Of a stretch of DNA of 64,000 bases, positions 46,044 to 54,214 are shown piece after piece. Both the position numbers and the translations under genes were made by a program. The DNA lies in assembly GCF_000337595.1 (NCBI RefSeq), contig NZ_AOIL01000001.1, forward strand, positions 55,219 to 119,218. The letters run 5' to 3'. The DNA is from Natrialba taiwanensis DSM 12281 (GTDB taxonomy: Archaea > Halobacteriota > Halobacteria > Halobacteriales > Natrialbaceae). Each line of letters opens with the position of its first letter. Position 1 is the first letter of the stretch. A model generated the notes under the pieces. That model did no database searches, was not told where the DNA came from, and worked only from the letters and a program-made list of their open reading frames with translations.

Positions 46044-46834
46044 GTGACCACCCGCCGTTCGAGCCACTCGTAGCCGCGGACGGCGACGAACGCCGTCCCC
46101 GAGATAACGACGAGAACGGCGAACATCGACGTGTAGTTCCCGATCTGTCCGTGCCGCAGGATTTCGAATCCGACGCCGCGATTCGAGGCGATGAGTTCGG
46201 CGCTGACCAGCGCGATGAACGCGATCGGGATCGCCTGTCGAATCCCGGTGAGGATACTCGGTATCGTCGCCGGGACGACGACCTTGATCGGGAGTTTCCA
46301 CGCGGGCATTCCCATCATCCGCGCCGACCAGATCAGGTTTCGATCGACGTTTCGCGCGGCGTTGTAGCTGTTCAGGACGATCGGAAGCAAACAGGCGAGG
46401 AAGACGATCAGGATCGCCGTCTCCGTACCGACGCCGAGCCAGAGGATCGCAAGCGGCACGAGTGCGGCCTTCGGGACGGGGTAGATCAGCGCCAGGAACA
46501 CCTCGAAGAAGTTCTCGATCGGCTTCACGCGGGCCATTCCGACGCCGAGTGCGACGCCGACGACGATGCTCAGGCCGAGTCCGACGCCGATCCGGTAGAG
46601 CGACACCTGCAAGTGCGGGAGGAGCCGTCCGGAAACGAGCAACTCCCACGAGACCGCGAAGACGGCGGACGGCGGCGGGAGTATCTCGCTCGAAACGATG
46701 GTGCCGCTCGCCAGTTCCCACAGTCCCGCGACGATCGCGATCGGAATCCACTCGAAGACGAACCGGACGACCCGTCTGAACGGGTTCGGGATCGTTTCTG
46801 CAACCGTCTCCAGTCGGAAGTCGGCGTAGGACAT
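46034..46834 (-). CDS. SsuC/TauC-type ABC permease (first of two)
   Basis: Permease of 266 aa with about six hydrophobic segments. The EAA loop reads NVDRNLIWSARMMGMPAWKL. It is not very close to the second permease, so the two probably form a heterodimeric pore, whereas most bacterial systems of this type use one permease twice. It begins 4 bases after the ATPase stop and overlaps the next permease by 10 bases. Confidence 0.9.
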   Translation of the reverse strand: MSYADFRLETVAETIPNPFRRVVRFVFEWIPIAIVAGLWELASGTIVSSEILPPPSAVFAVSWELLVSGRLLPHLQVSLYRIGVGLGLSIVVGVALGVGMARVKPIENFFEVFLALIYPVPKAALVPLAILWLGVGTETAILIVFLACLLPIVLNSYNAARNVDRNLIWSARMMGMPAWKLPIKVVVPATIPSILTGIRQAIPIAFIALVSAELIASNRGVGFEILRHGQIGNYTSMFAVLVVISGTAFVAVRGYEWLERRVVTWT

Positions 46835-46838
46835 GCGC

Positions 46839-47684
46839 TCAGTGTTCTCCTCCGGGCGTCGTTTCTTCCCGAAGCGATTGCCACACGTCGTTTTTCGTGG
46901 TGGTATACTCGTCGGACAGAACGAGTTCTTCTCGGGGCTGCGTGCGGTCCAGTTCGATATTGACGGTGGTCTTTTTGGTCCCCGGGTGGCGGGTCATGAT
47001 CAGCACGCGTTCGGAGAGATACACCGCCTCCTCGACGTCGTGGGTGATGAAGATGACCGTCTTTTCGAGTTCGCGCCAGATGTCGATGAGGTGGTCCTGG
47101 AGTGATTCGCGCAGCGGTTGGTCGAGCGCGCCGAAGGGTTCGTCCATCAGGAGGATCTTCGGATCGTACGCGAGCGTTCTGGCGAGCGCGACGCGCTGTT
47201 TCATCCCGCCGGACAGCTCTTTCGGGTACTTGTCCTCGAAGCCGTCGAGGTCCATCATGTCGATGAACCGCTGGGCGGTCGCCTGGCGCTTCTCTTTGCC
47301 GACGCCTTTCTCTTCGAGTCCGTACGTGACGTTTCCCATGACCGTTCGCCACGGAAAGAGAGCGTAGTCCTGGAAGACGACGCCGCGATCCGTCCCGGGA
47401 CCGTCGATCGGATCGCTGTCGACGGCGATCGTCCCTGTCGTCTGTTCGAGGAAGCCGGCGACGAGATAGAGCAGCGTACTCTTGCCACAGCCGCTCGGGC
47501 CGACGACGCCGAGGAACTCGCCGCTCGGAACCGTCACCGAGAAGTCCTCGATCGCCGTCGTTCGTTCGTCTCCCGATTCGTACACCTTTTCGAGTTCGGT
47601 GATCGTCACGTGTCCGTCAACCATCGTCTCGTGTGCCGATTCTGCGTTCGAGGGGTGCTGTCGGTGGGTCTGCGTTCGGTTCAT
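46839..47684 (-). CDS. SsuB/TauB-type ABC ATPase
   Basis: ATP-binding subunit, 281 aa, with Walker A GPSGCGKSTLL, signature LSGGMKQRVALARTL, Walker B ILLMDEPFGALD and switch ITHDVEEAV. This pattern is that of nitrate/sulfonate/taurine transporter ATPases. The first 20 residues are a polar extension. It follows the binding-protein gene by 18 bases and precedes the two permeases, giving a four-gene transport operon. Confidence 0.94.
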   Translation of the reverse strand: MNRTQTHRQHPSNAESAHETMVDGHVTITELEKVYESGDERTTAIEDFSVTVPSGEFLGVVGPSGCGKSTLLYLVAGFLEQTTGTIAVDSDPIDGPGTDRGVVFQDYALFPWRTVMGNVTYGLEEKGVGKEKRQATAQRFIDMMDLDGFEDKYPKELSGGMKQRVALARTLAYDPKILLMDEPFGALDQPLRESLQDHLIDIWRELEKTVIFITHDVEEAVYLSERVLIMTRHPGTKKTTVNIELDRTQPREELVLSDEYTTTKNDVWQSLREETTPGGEH

Positions 47685-47702
47685 GGTCGGATCTCGTGTT
47701 CC

Positions 47703-48710
47703 TCACGGGAGGTATTCGTTGGTCGCGTACTCCTCGACGTCGAACGTGTCGTCGGTGAACCCCATGTCGTGCATCTCGTCCATCGCGTACTGGAGGCGGT
47801 CGGTATCGATCTCGATATCGTCCCGGTAGTAATCCGCCTCGGTCAGGAAGAACGAATCGACTAACGGTTCGGGAAGTTCGAAGTGGTCGCTGGCCAGGGA
47901 GACGACCTCGTCCCGGTTCTCGAACATGTAGTCGACGACGGTGACGTAGTCTTCCATCCACGACCGCACGGCCGACTCTTTCTCTTCGAGAGCGGTATTC
48001 GAGGCGACGATGTACGCGAACGGATACGCCTCGTCCCAGACGTCCTGGCTGGAAAACACCTCGTTGAAGCCGTTTTCTCGGGCCTGAGGTGCGAACAGCG
48101 CGGGATAGATCGCGACATCGAAGATACCGTCTTCGAGACCGGCCGTAAACGTCGGAAAATCCTGCTCGACGAACTCAACGTCTTCGTCGGGATCGAGCCC
48201 GAGATCGAGGAGTTGGCGCTGGTACACCGAGTGGATGCCGGTTCCCAGAGCGTTGACGCCCAGCGTCGCTCCCTCCATATCCGCCGGTTCGGTGATATCC
48301 GAGTCGCCGTGCGAGAAGATCGTGAATCCGTAGTGGTCCGCGTGTGCGTCCCAGAAGTCCGTCGCGAGCATCGTGATGTTTCCGGGGACGGCTTCCTGCA
48401 TCACCGCGGAGGCGTAACTCACCGTCGTCACGAGACAGAGATCGGACTCCCCGGCTGCCAGCGCGTTCAACGAATCCGGAGTGCTCGAGTTCTGCGAGAC
48501 GTCGAGTTCGTACTCCGCACCGATGTTGTCGAGTTGGTCCTGGATGTCGGGGATATCCAGCAAGGAACCCAGATTCTCGACCGGGACGGTGAAGTTGAAT
48601 CCGAGCGTCCCATCACCGCTTCCCCCGCCGAGACAGCCAGCCAGTCCGGTCAGGCCGACGGTGGCTGTGGCCCCACTCTTGAGGAATGCTCTCCTGTCAC
48701 GTGGTAGCAT
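47703..48710 (-). CDS. NMT1/SsuA-type ABC substrate-binding protein, Tat lipoprotein
   Basis: Receptor of 335 aa with a twin-arginine signal (PRDRRAFLKSG) and lipobox GLAGC, so exported folded and lipid-anchored. The mature part resembles NMT1/THI5-like and sulfonate-binding proteins (VSYASAVMQEAVPGNITML; ATLGVNALGTGIHSVYQRQL, in part). It heads an operon with one ATPase and two permeases. Cargo is uncertain: sulfonates, aromatic sulfonates or carboxylates, or the thiamine precursor HMP are all used by relatives. The adjacent TPP-dependent E1 genes make a thiamine-precursor role worth testing. Confidence 0.88.
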   Translation of the reverse strand: MLPRDRRAFLKSGATATVGLTGLAGCLGGGSGDGTLGFNFTVPVENLGSLLDIPDIQDQLDNIGAEYELDVSQNSSTPDSLNALAAGESDLCLVTTVSYASAVMQEAVPGNITMLATDFWDAHADHYGFTIFSHGDSDITEPADMEGATLGVNALGTGIHSVYQRQLLDLGLDPDEDVEFVEQDFPTFTAGLEDGIFDVAIYPALFAPQARENGFNEVFSSQDVWDEAYPFAYIVASNTALEEKESAVRSWMEDYVTVVDYMFENRDEVVSLASDHFELPEPLVDSFFLTEADYYRDDIEIDTDRLQYAMDEMHDMGFTDDTFDVEEYATNEYLP

Positions 48711-48916
48711 ACACCTTCCAATTCTCGTAAGGTGGTAAAAAGATTGTGATCAACCGGCACTCACGATGCCGGGCACGGGCCGCCGATTCGATCGGTGAAA
48801 GAGGCGATAACCATGCGGCGGGCTTTCGTCGCTCGGCGGTCCATCGCGCCGCGTCTTGTCTTCATGAAACCGCGTCTTGCACTCGTGTAACTGCCGTTGA
48901 GAATCAGTCGCAAAGA

Positions 48917-48922
48917 TTTATA
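48917..48922 (+). promoter_or_regulatory. TATA box of the E1 alpha/beta unit
   Basis: TTTATA lies 30-35 bases before ATG 48952 but only 15-20 before the alternative ATG 48937, favouring the later start. Confidence 0.5.
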
Positions 48923-48951
48923 CGGCTGATGGAGCCATGTTGAGGCGTACT

Positions 48952-50109
48952 ATGGACGACAGCCCACGAACAGTGCCTCCAGCAGCGGCCGACATCGGCG
49001 TCGATCCGCTCTCGCAGGGGGATCTAGAGATCGAAACGTACCGCGTGGTACGTTCCGACGGTTCGTTCGCCGCCGAACGAGTTCCGGATCTCGACAACGA
49101 GGCCTTCCGCGATTTCTACCGCTGGATGCTTCTGCAACGCATCTACGACGAGCGAGCGACGAAACTCCAGCGACGCGGCCGCCTCGGGACGATCGCGTCA
49201 GGCCACGGCCAGGAGGCCAGCATCATCGGCAGCGGCTACGCACTCTCGCGCGACGACTGGATCTTTCCGTACGGACGCGAGGCCGGCGCGTTGTTGTTAC
49301 ACGGTCTCTCGATGCGCGACCTGCTGTTGTACTGGCGGGGCATCGAAGACGCCTCGCGAATGGAGGGGGCGAACGTCTTCGGCATGGCCATCTCGATCGG
49401 GTCGCACATCCCGCTTGCGACCGGCAAGGCCTGGGGACTCGAACTCGACGGCGAGGACGCCATCGCGTTCGCGAATCTGGGCGACGGGGCGACCTCGACC
49501 GGCGCGTTCCACGAAGGGCTGAACTTCGCCGGCGTCCTCGGTGTCCCGGCCGTGTTCTTCTGTCAGAACAACCAGTACGCGATTTCGCTGCCGTTCGACG
49601 AACAGACGAACGCCGAGACGGTCGCCCAGAAGGCCCTGGCGTACGGCGTCGACGGCATCCGCGTTGACGGGAACGACGTGCTCGCGGTCTACAACGCGGT
49701 CTCGACGGCTCGCGAACGTGCCCTCGAGGGAGCGCCGGTTCTGGTCGAAGCCGTCACCTACCGGCGCAGCGCGCACACGACGAGCGACGACCCGACGCGG
49801 TATCGCTCCGGCGACGAGGTCGACGAGTGGGAGGAACGCGATCCGTTAGCGCGATACCGGTCGTTCTTGGAGCAGACTGGACGCTGGGACGCGATCGACG
49901 AGGACGCGATCCGCGAGGAGGTCGAGGCGGAGTTCGACGAGGCTGTCGACGCCGCCGACGCCGTCGAAGAACGCGGCGTCGAGGAACTCTTCGCGTACCT
50001 CCATGAGGAGATGCCGCCCGAGTTGGAGCGCCAACTCGAGGAATTGCGCGACCTGCTGGAGGAGCGACCGGACACGTACGAGTTCATCGAACAGCGGCCG
50101 AAGGGGTGA
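48952..50109 (+). CDS. 2-Oxoacid dehydrogenase E1 component, alpha subunit
   Basis: Thiamine-diphosphate enzyme subunit of 385 aa, similar to pyruvate, branched-chain or acetoin dehydrogenase E1 alpha. The TPP motif is LGDGATSTGAF...CQNNQYAI (GDG at 177-179, NN at 206-207), and HGQEASIIGSGYAL and the Ser/His-rich phosphorylation-like loop YRRSAHTTSDDP are present. It is 4 bases upstream of E1 beta. A complete complex also needs E2 and E3; none is intact in the window. In haloarchaea such E1 sets are described for several 2-oxoacids, so the substrate is not fixed. Confidence 0.92.
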   Translation: MDDSPRTVPPAAADIGVDPLSQGDLEIETYRVVRSDGSFAAERVPDLDNEAFRDFYRWMLLQRIYDERATKLQRRGRLGTIASGHGQEASIIGSGYALSRDDWIFPYGREAGALLLHGLSMRDLLLYWRGIEDASRMEGANVFGMAISIGSHIPLATGKAWGLELDGEDAIAFANLGDGATSTGAFHEGLNFAGVLGVPAVFFCQNNQYAISLPFDEQTNAETVAQKALAYGVDGIRVDGNDVLAVYNAVSTARERALEGAPVLVEAVTYRRSAHTTSDDPTRYRSGDEVDEWEERDPLARYRSFLEQTGRWDAIDEDAIREEVEAEFDEAVDAADAVEERGVEELFAYLHEEMPPELERQLEELRDLLEERPDTYEFIEQRPKG

Positions 50110-50113
50110 TGTC

Positions 50114-51082
50114 ATGAACGCAACAATCATCGATGCGATCAACGACGCACTGCACGCGGAGATGCGAAACGACGACCGGACGTTGGTCTTCGGGCAGGAC
50201 GTTGCCGAGTCCGGCGGCGTCTTCCGGGCGACGGACGGGCTTTTAGCGGCGTTCGGGTCGGACCGGGTCCTCGATACGCCACTCTCGGAGATCGCGATCG
50301 TCGGTAGCGCGGTCGGCCTGGCGACCCACGGGTTCCGTCCGATCGCGGAGATACAGTTCTCCGGCTTTCTGCCGCCGGCGTTCGACCAGTTGGTCACGAA
50401 CGCCAGTCGGATTCGCTGGCGAACGCGCGGCGAACTCACCGCGCCGATGGTCGTTCGGACGCCCTACGGGGCCGGCGTCAGGGCGCTCGAACACCACTCC
50501 GAGAGTCTGGAGGGAGCGTACGGCCACGTTCCGGGGCTTACGGTCGCGATCCCGTCGACGCCGCACGACGCCAAGGGGATGCTCATCAGCGCCATTCGCG
50601 ATCCCGATCCGGTTCTGTTCATGGAGCCGAAACACGTCTACCGTTCGCTGCGCGAGGACATCCCCGAGGGAGCCTACACCGAGCCGCTCGGCGAAGCGGC
50701 GATCCGGCGGGAAGGCGAAGACGTGACCGTCGTCTCGTGGGGTGCGATGATGCACAAGACGCTCGAGGCCGTTGACAACCTCGACGGCGTCGACGCCGAG
50801 GTGATCGACCTGCGGACGATCTCCCCGCTCGACCGGGAGACGGTCACCGAGTCGGTTCGAAAGACCGGCCGCTGCGTCGTGGTCCACGAGGCGGCCAAGA
50901 CGGGCGGGTTCGCCGGCGAACTCGTCGCGACGATCAACGACGAGGTCTTGCTGTATCTGGAAGCGCCGATCGAGCGCGTGACCGGCTTCGACATCCCCGT
51001 TCCGCTGCTCTCGATGGAGGACTATTACGTTCCGCACCCGCCGCGGATCGAGGAAGCGATCACGAAAACCGTCTCCTACTGA
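50114..51082 (+). CDS. 2-Oxoacid dehydrogenase E1 component, beta subunit
   Basis: Transketolase-like E1 beta subunit of 322 aa. The pyrimidine domain has FGQDVAESGGVFRATDGL and VGLATHGFRPIAEIQFSGF, and the C-terminal domain RKTGRCVVVHEAAKTGGFAGE, all family marks (quoted in part). It follows E1 alpha by 4 bases. ATG 50114 is used because the frame upstream lies within E1 alpha. Its 3' end touches an antisense lipoyl-domain relic, where a downstream E2 would normally be expected in the same direction. Confidence 0.93.
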   Translation: MNATIIDAINDALHAEMRNDDRTLVFGQDVAESGGVFRATDGLLAAFGSDRVLDTPLSEIAIVGSAVGLATHGFRPIAEIQFSGFLPPAFDQLVTNASRIRWRTRGELTAPMVVRTPYGAGVRALEHHSESLEGAYGHVPGLTVAIPSTPHDAKGMLISAIRDPDPVLFMEPKHVYRSLREDIPEGAYTEPLGEAAIRREGEDVTVVSWGAMMHKTLEAVDNLDGVDAEVIDLRTISPLDRETVTESVRKTGRCVVVHEAAKTGGFAGELVATINDEVLLYLEAPIERVTGFDIPVPLLSMEDYYVPHPPRIEEAITKTVSY

Positions 51083-51271
51083 CGCGACTCGAGCAAGAGC
51101 AGTGCCGCGACGACGCCGTCGTACGCCGACGGAATCTCGACGAGCGTTTGTCGGTCTCGACTTCCGCGACCAGTTGCCCTTTCTCGACGGAATCGCCCGG
51201 TTCGACGAGCCAGGCGACGAGTTCACCCGCCGCGATCCCTGCTGTGTCGATGGGTAGGAGGATCGCTGGCA
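51077..51271 (-). pseudogene. Lipoyl-domain (E2) relic, frameshifted, antisense
   Basis: Read on the minus strand, AGIAAGELVAWLVEPGDSVEKG and QLVAEVETDK are a clear lipoyl domain, the last ending in the lipoylated-lysine motif E-T-D-K. Directly after the lysine one base is missing (near 51147). In the next frame LVEIPSAYDGVVAALLL continues the domain to a stop at 51077. No start codon exists in frame (a stop lies just upstream at about 51275), and no catalytic or binding domain follows. It is a broken fragment of an E2 dihydrolipoyl acyltransferase. Confidence 0.72.
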
Positions 51272-51361
51272 GTCAGTTCCGGCCAGCCGCGGGTCGGTTT
51301 GCGGTTTCGTCGGTCAATTGTTACAGCAGGCCGTCTGAAACAGTTGCCACGGACGAATAGC

Positions 51362-51367
51362 TATTAG
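51362..51367 (+). promoter_or_regulatory. TATA-like box of IclR gene at 51.4 kb
   Basis: TATTAG lies 28-33 bases before ATG 51395, the leaderless spacing seen elsewhere in the window. Confidence 0.45.
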
Positions 51368-51394
51368 TACATTGCGAACAGTCTATCGTGTACA

Positions 51395-52165
51395 ATGACA
51401 ACGAGCGACACGAAACCGGAAACACCCGTGAAAACGGCACAGACGACGTTTCGAATCGTCGAAGCGCTCAAAGAACTCGACGGGGCGACGGTAACGGCAA
51501 TCGCCGACCGACTCGAGCTGCCAAAGAGCAGCGCCTACAACTATCTCAAAACGCTGGAACACGAGGGCTACGTCGTCAGTGACGGCCGGACGTACGAACT
51601 CGGCCTTCGGTTCCTCGATCTCGGGGCGTACGCGCGAACGCAAAAAAAACTGTACGACGTCGGCAAACCCGAACTCAGAACCGTCGCCGACGAGACCGGC
51701 GAACTGGCCAATCTCCTCGTCGAAGAGAACGGGTACGGTGTGTTCATCGTCCGAGAGCGAGGCTCAGATGCCGTCAATATCGATTCCTACACCGGCCAAT
51801 GCGTGCATTTGCACACGACAGCGCTCGGCAAGACCGTACTCGCCTATCTCCCGCCGGAGCGACGAGCACAAATCATCGACAGTCACGGTCTCCCGGCGAA
51901 AACGGACCGGACGATCACCGACCGGGAGCCGCTGCTCGACGAACTCGAAACGATCAGACAGCAGGAGGTCGCGTACGACCGGGAAGAGCGTATCAACGGG
52001 TTACACTGCGTCGCAGTGCCCGTCTTTAGAGGCGACCGGATCTCCGGTGCCATCAGCGTTTCTGGCCCGAGAAGCCGACTGGACGAGGATCGAATCCAGG
52101 AATCGATCCTGCCGAAACTCCGCCATGCGGCGACGATCATCGAACTCAACCAGACGTACTCGTAG
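51395..52165 (+). CDS. IclR-family transcriptional regulator
   Basis: Regulator of 256 aa with an N-terminal winged helix (TFRIVEALKELDGATVTAIADRL, in part, then PKSSAYNYLKTLE as recognition helix) and IclR effector domain (HLHTTALGKTVLAYLPPERR; REPLLDELETIRQQEVAYD). It lies downstream of the E1 alpha/beta unit on the same strand, separated by the lipoyl relic, and has its own promoter-like box. The E1 genes and the NMT1-type transporter are its probable targets. Confidence 0.92.
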   Translation: MTTSDTKPETPVKTAQTTFRIVEALKELDGATVTAIADRLELPKSSAYNYLKTLEHEGYVVSDGRTYELGLRFLDLGAYARTQKKLYDVGKPELRTVADETGELANLLVEENGYGVFIVRERGSDAVNIDSYTGQCVHLHTTALGKTVLAYLPPERRAQIIDSHGLPAKTDRTITDREPLLDELETIRQQEVAYDREERINGLHCVAVPVFRGDRISGAISVSGPRSRLDEDRIQESILPKLRHAATIIELNQTYS

Positions 52166-52576
52166 TCGATACGGCGATCCGCCGCCGGACCGGTCGCGTC
52201 CTCTCGACCCGCCACGTCACGAGCCGCTGAACCGGCTGCTGTTCGATTCGGAACTCGCTGATCCTCGTTCGTGAAATACGAATCTCTGTTCGGCTACGAG
52301 TTCACGATCGTCGCTCGAGTGCCTCCCGCGGAAATGCGTTCACTTGCTGTGTTCCGTCTCTCACAGCCAATACGACGCTGATACGGTGTATTACAACCAT
52401 ACCTATGTAAAAATATCCGTACCGAAACCGGAATCCTTTCCGATGATGCTTCGGTCGTCCAGAAGGAGTATTCGCTTCTGACGAATGCGTCGCTACCGCG
52501 ATAGCTGTGACGCCCGGCCCGCCTCCGGCCGCAACTGCCAGTAGATATTTAGTACTTGTTCAGCAAACAGGTCGTA
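52166..52576. other. Intergenic region, 411 bp
   Basis: Mostly featureless; an AT-rich patch near 52395-52425 (TATTACAACC...GTAAAAATATCC) and the transducer promoter box TATTTAG at 52546-52552, 25-31 bases before ATG 52577. No gene or repeat recognised. Confidence 0.45.
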
Positions 52577-53911
52577 ATGGCTAGTACGAGTCTGCGCCCG
52601 CGCTCGGATCTCACACGCTCCGAGAGCGAGGATACGCGAACTGAAGCGGATCGGCTGCGAGAGGAACGGAACTTCTGGCGACACCTTTTCGACCAGTTAG
52701 TCGCAGAGTTCCCCGAACCGGTGTTGGTCGTTAACGACGACGGCGTCATCACCCACTGGAACGAGGAACACGCGGCGCTCACCGGGATCGGCCACGAGGG
52801 GGCGATCGGAGAGAAGGCGATCGACGTTATCGGGACCGATGGGGTCGACGAAACGCTGGCAGAAGAAATCGCCAGAACGGGCGAATCGGTCAGGGAGGAC
52901 GACGTTCGATCCGGTCAGAACGATGGCGACGAGTGGCACATTCGCGCCGCTGGGACACCCCTCGAAGCTCCCGACGGCGACGTTATCGGCGCGTTCGAGT
53001 ACGTGAGCATCGTTACCGATCTGGTCGAACAGCGCGAGGACGTAAAACGCGTGCAGGAATCGATCAGCGATACCGTCAACGGTGCGGTCGAAGAGTTGCT
53101 CGCCGCGAGCGAGACCACCGCCGAGACCAACGCCGAACTCGAAGCGTTCGCCGACGACCAGGTCGCGAACCTCGAATCGGTCCGCGACGAGATGGAATCG
53201 CTCTCGGCGACCGTCGAGGAAATCGCCGCCAGCGCCACCGAGGTCAGCGACCAGAGCGCGACCGCGGCCGAACTGGCCGACGAATCCAGGGCGGCGACCA
53301 CGGAAATCGTCTCCTCGATCGACGAGGTTCGCGACGCGACGACGACGCTCGCCGAGAACAGTCGCCTCCTGGAAGACCGGGTCGAAGAAATCGATACGGT
53401 CGTCGATGTCATCGACAATATCGCGGACGAGACCAACCTACTGGCGCTGAACGCCAACATTCAGGCGGCACAGGCAGACACCAACGTCGCGGGCTTTCGC
53501 GTCGTCGCAAGCGAAGTCAAAGAACTCGCCGATCAATCGAAATCGGAAGTCGACACCATCGAAGACATCGTCGGAGAGATCCGAACCAACACCGCCGAAA
53601 CCATCGAAAGCGTCGAAACGACGCTCGATCGCGTCGACGACGCCATCGAACACGCACGGGTCGTCGACGACAAACAGTCCGAAATCGAGACCGCAGCCAC
53701 CGAGGCAGCCACCGGCGTCGACCAGATCGCCGACGCAACCGACGACCAAGCCGCAAGCGCCGAAGAGATCGCGAGCATGCTCGACTCGTCCGTCGACCAG
53801 ATTCGGGACATCGCAACCGAGATCGAAACGCTCTCCGAAACCAACGACAGCCAGGCCGAACGCGTTCGCAACGTCCGCGATACCGTTCGTGAACTCGAAG
53901 CGGAACTGTAG
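52577..53911 (+). CDS. Soluble PAS-domain methyl-accepting transducer (Htr-like)
   Basis: Signalling protein of 444 aa without membrane segments. Residues about 40-145 form a PAS domain (PEPVLVVNDDGVITHWNEEH) and the rest is a long antiparallel coiled coil ending in the MCP signalling tip: ADETNLLALNANIQAAQADT followed by GFRVVASEVKELADQS. It should control the CheA kinase for taxis from a cytoplasmic signal such as redox state, ligand or energy. The tip is divergent (NIQAAQADTNVAGF in place of AIEAARAGEHGRGF) but has the right phase. No che genes are nearby. Glu/Gln methylation sites are plausible in the repeated E-A-x-x heptads. Confidence 0.93.
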   Translation: MASTSLRPRSDLTRSESEDTRTEADRLREERNFWRHLFDQLVAEFPEPVLVVNDDGVITHWNEEHAALTGIGHEGAIGEKAIDVIGTDGVDETLAEEIARTGESVREDDVRSGQNDGDEWHIRAAGTPLEAPDGDVIGAFEYVSIVTDLVEQREDVKRVQESISDTVNGAVEELLAASETTAETNAELEAFADDQVANLESVRDEMESLSATVEEIAASATEVSDQSATAAELADESRAATTEIVSSIDEVRDATTTLAENSRLLEDRVEEIDTVVDVIDNIADETNLLALNANIQAAQADTNVAGFRVVASEVKELADQSKSEVDTIEDIVGEIRTNTAETIESVETTLDRVDDAIEHARVVDDKQSEIETAATEAATGVDQIADATDDQAASAEEIASMLDSSVDQIRDIATEIETLSETNDSQAERVRNVRDTVRELEAEL

Positions 53912-53949
53912 CCACCGATCGCACCGTCGCGCAACCGTTCCACAAAAGC

Positions 53950-53968
53950 TATATATGGTATCTCACCA
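53950..53968 (+). promoter_or_regulatory. TATA box and TGGT-N5-ACCA dyad
   Basis: TATATAT at 53950-53956 lies 25-31 bases before ATG 53981. TGGT (53956-53959) and ACCA (53965-53968) form a dyad overlapping its downstream edge. It is the only evident promoter for the acyl-CoA ligase at 54215. Confidence 0.5.
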
Positions 53969-53980
53969 CATGATTTCGTA

Positions 53981-54208
53981 ATGGTGTCTGTGGGTAGACG
54001 ATACGCCACCGTCCACGCCGGTACCACCGCGAGTCAACAACTCGCTGCAATCGCCTCGCCCAACGGCTCCACGGTCAGACGCGGCCTTGCGAACATCGCC
54101 CCGGGCCGAAGGAACGACGTTCTCGACAGTACCCACCACACCCCGATCCCCGCGATCGCACGGACAGATCGCCCGCGTCAGCTTCGATCCGATCCACCCA
54201 CCCGGTGA
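53981..54208 (+). CDS. Possible small leader protein before acyl-CoA ligase (75 aa)
   Basis: A 75-codon frame starting exactly where a leaderless transcript from the TATATAT box would begin. It ends 6 bases before the ATG of the acyl-CoA ligase. Its stop sits inside GGTGA, a good Shine-Dalgarno sequence for the ligase, so translation of the two would be coupled. The product is basic (many Arg), unlike a normal haloarchaeal soluble protein, and matches no family I know. It may instead be a leader whose translation matters more than its sequence, or a decayed gene. Confidence 0.4.
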   Translation: MVSVGRRYATVHAGTTASQQLAAIASPNGSTVRRGLANIAPGRRNDVLDSTHHTPIPAIARTDRPRQLRSDPPTR

Positions 54209-54214
54209 CCCCCG

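Noticed and set aside
45264..46751. 495-residue open frame over both SsuC-like permeases
   Set aside because: Only the part from MDVTRTVGL (46043) is permease-like. The upstream part is an Arg/Asp-rich shadow of the first permease.
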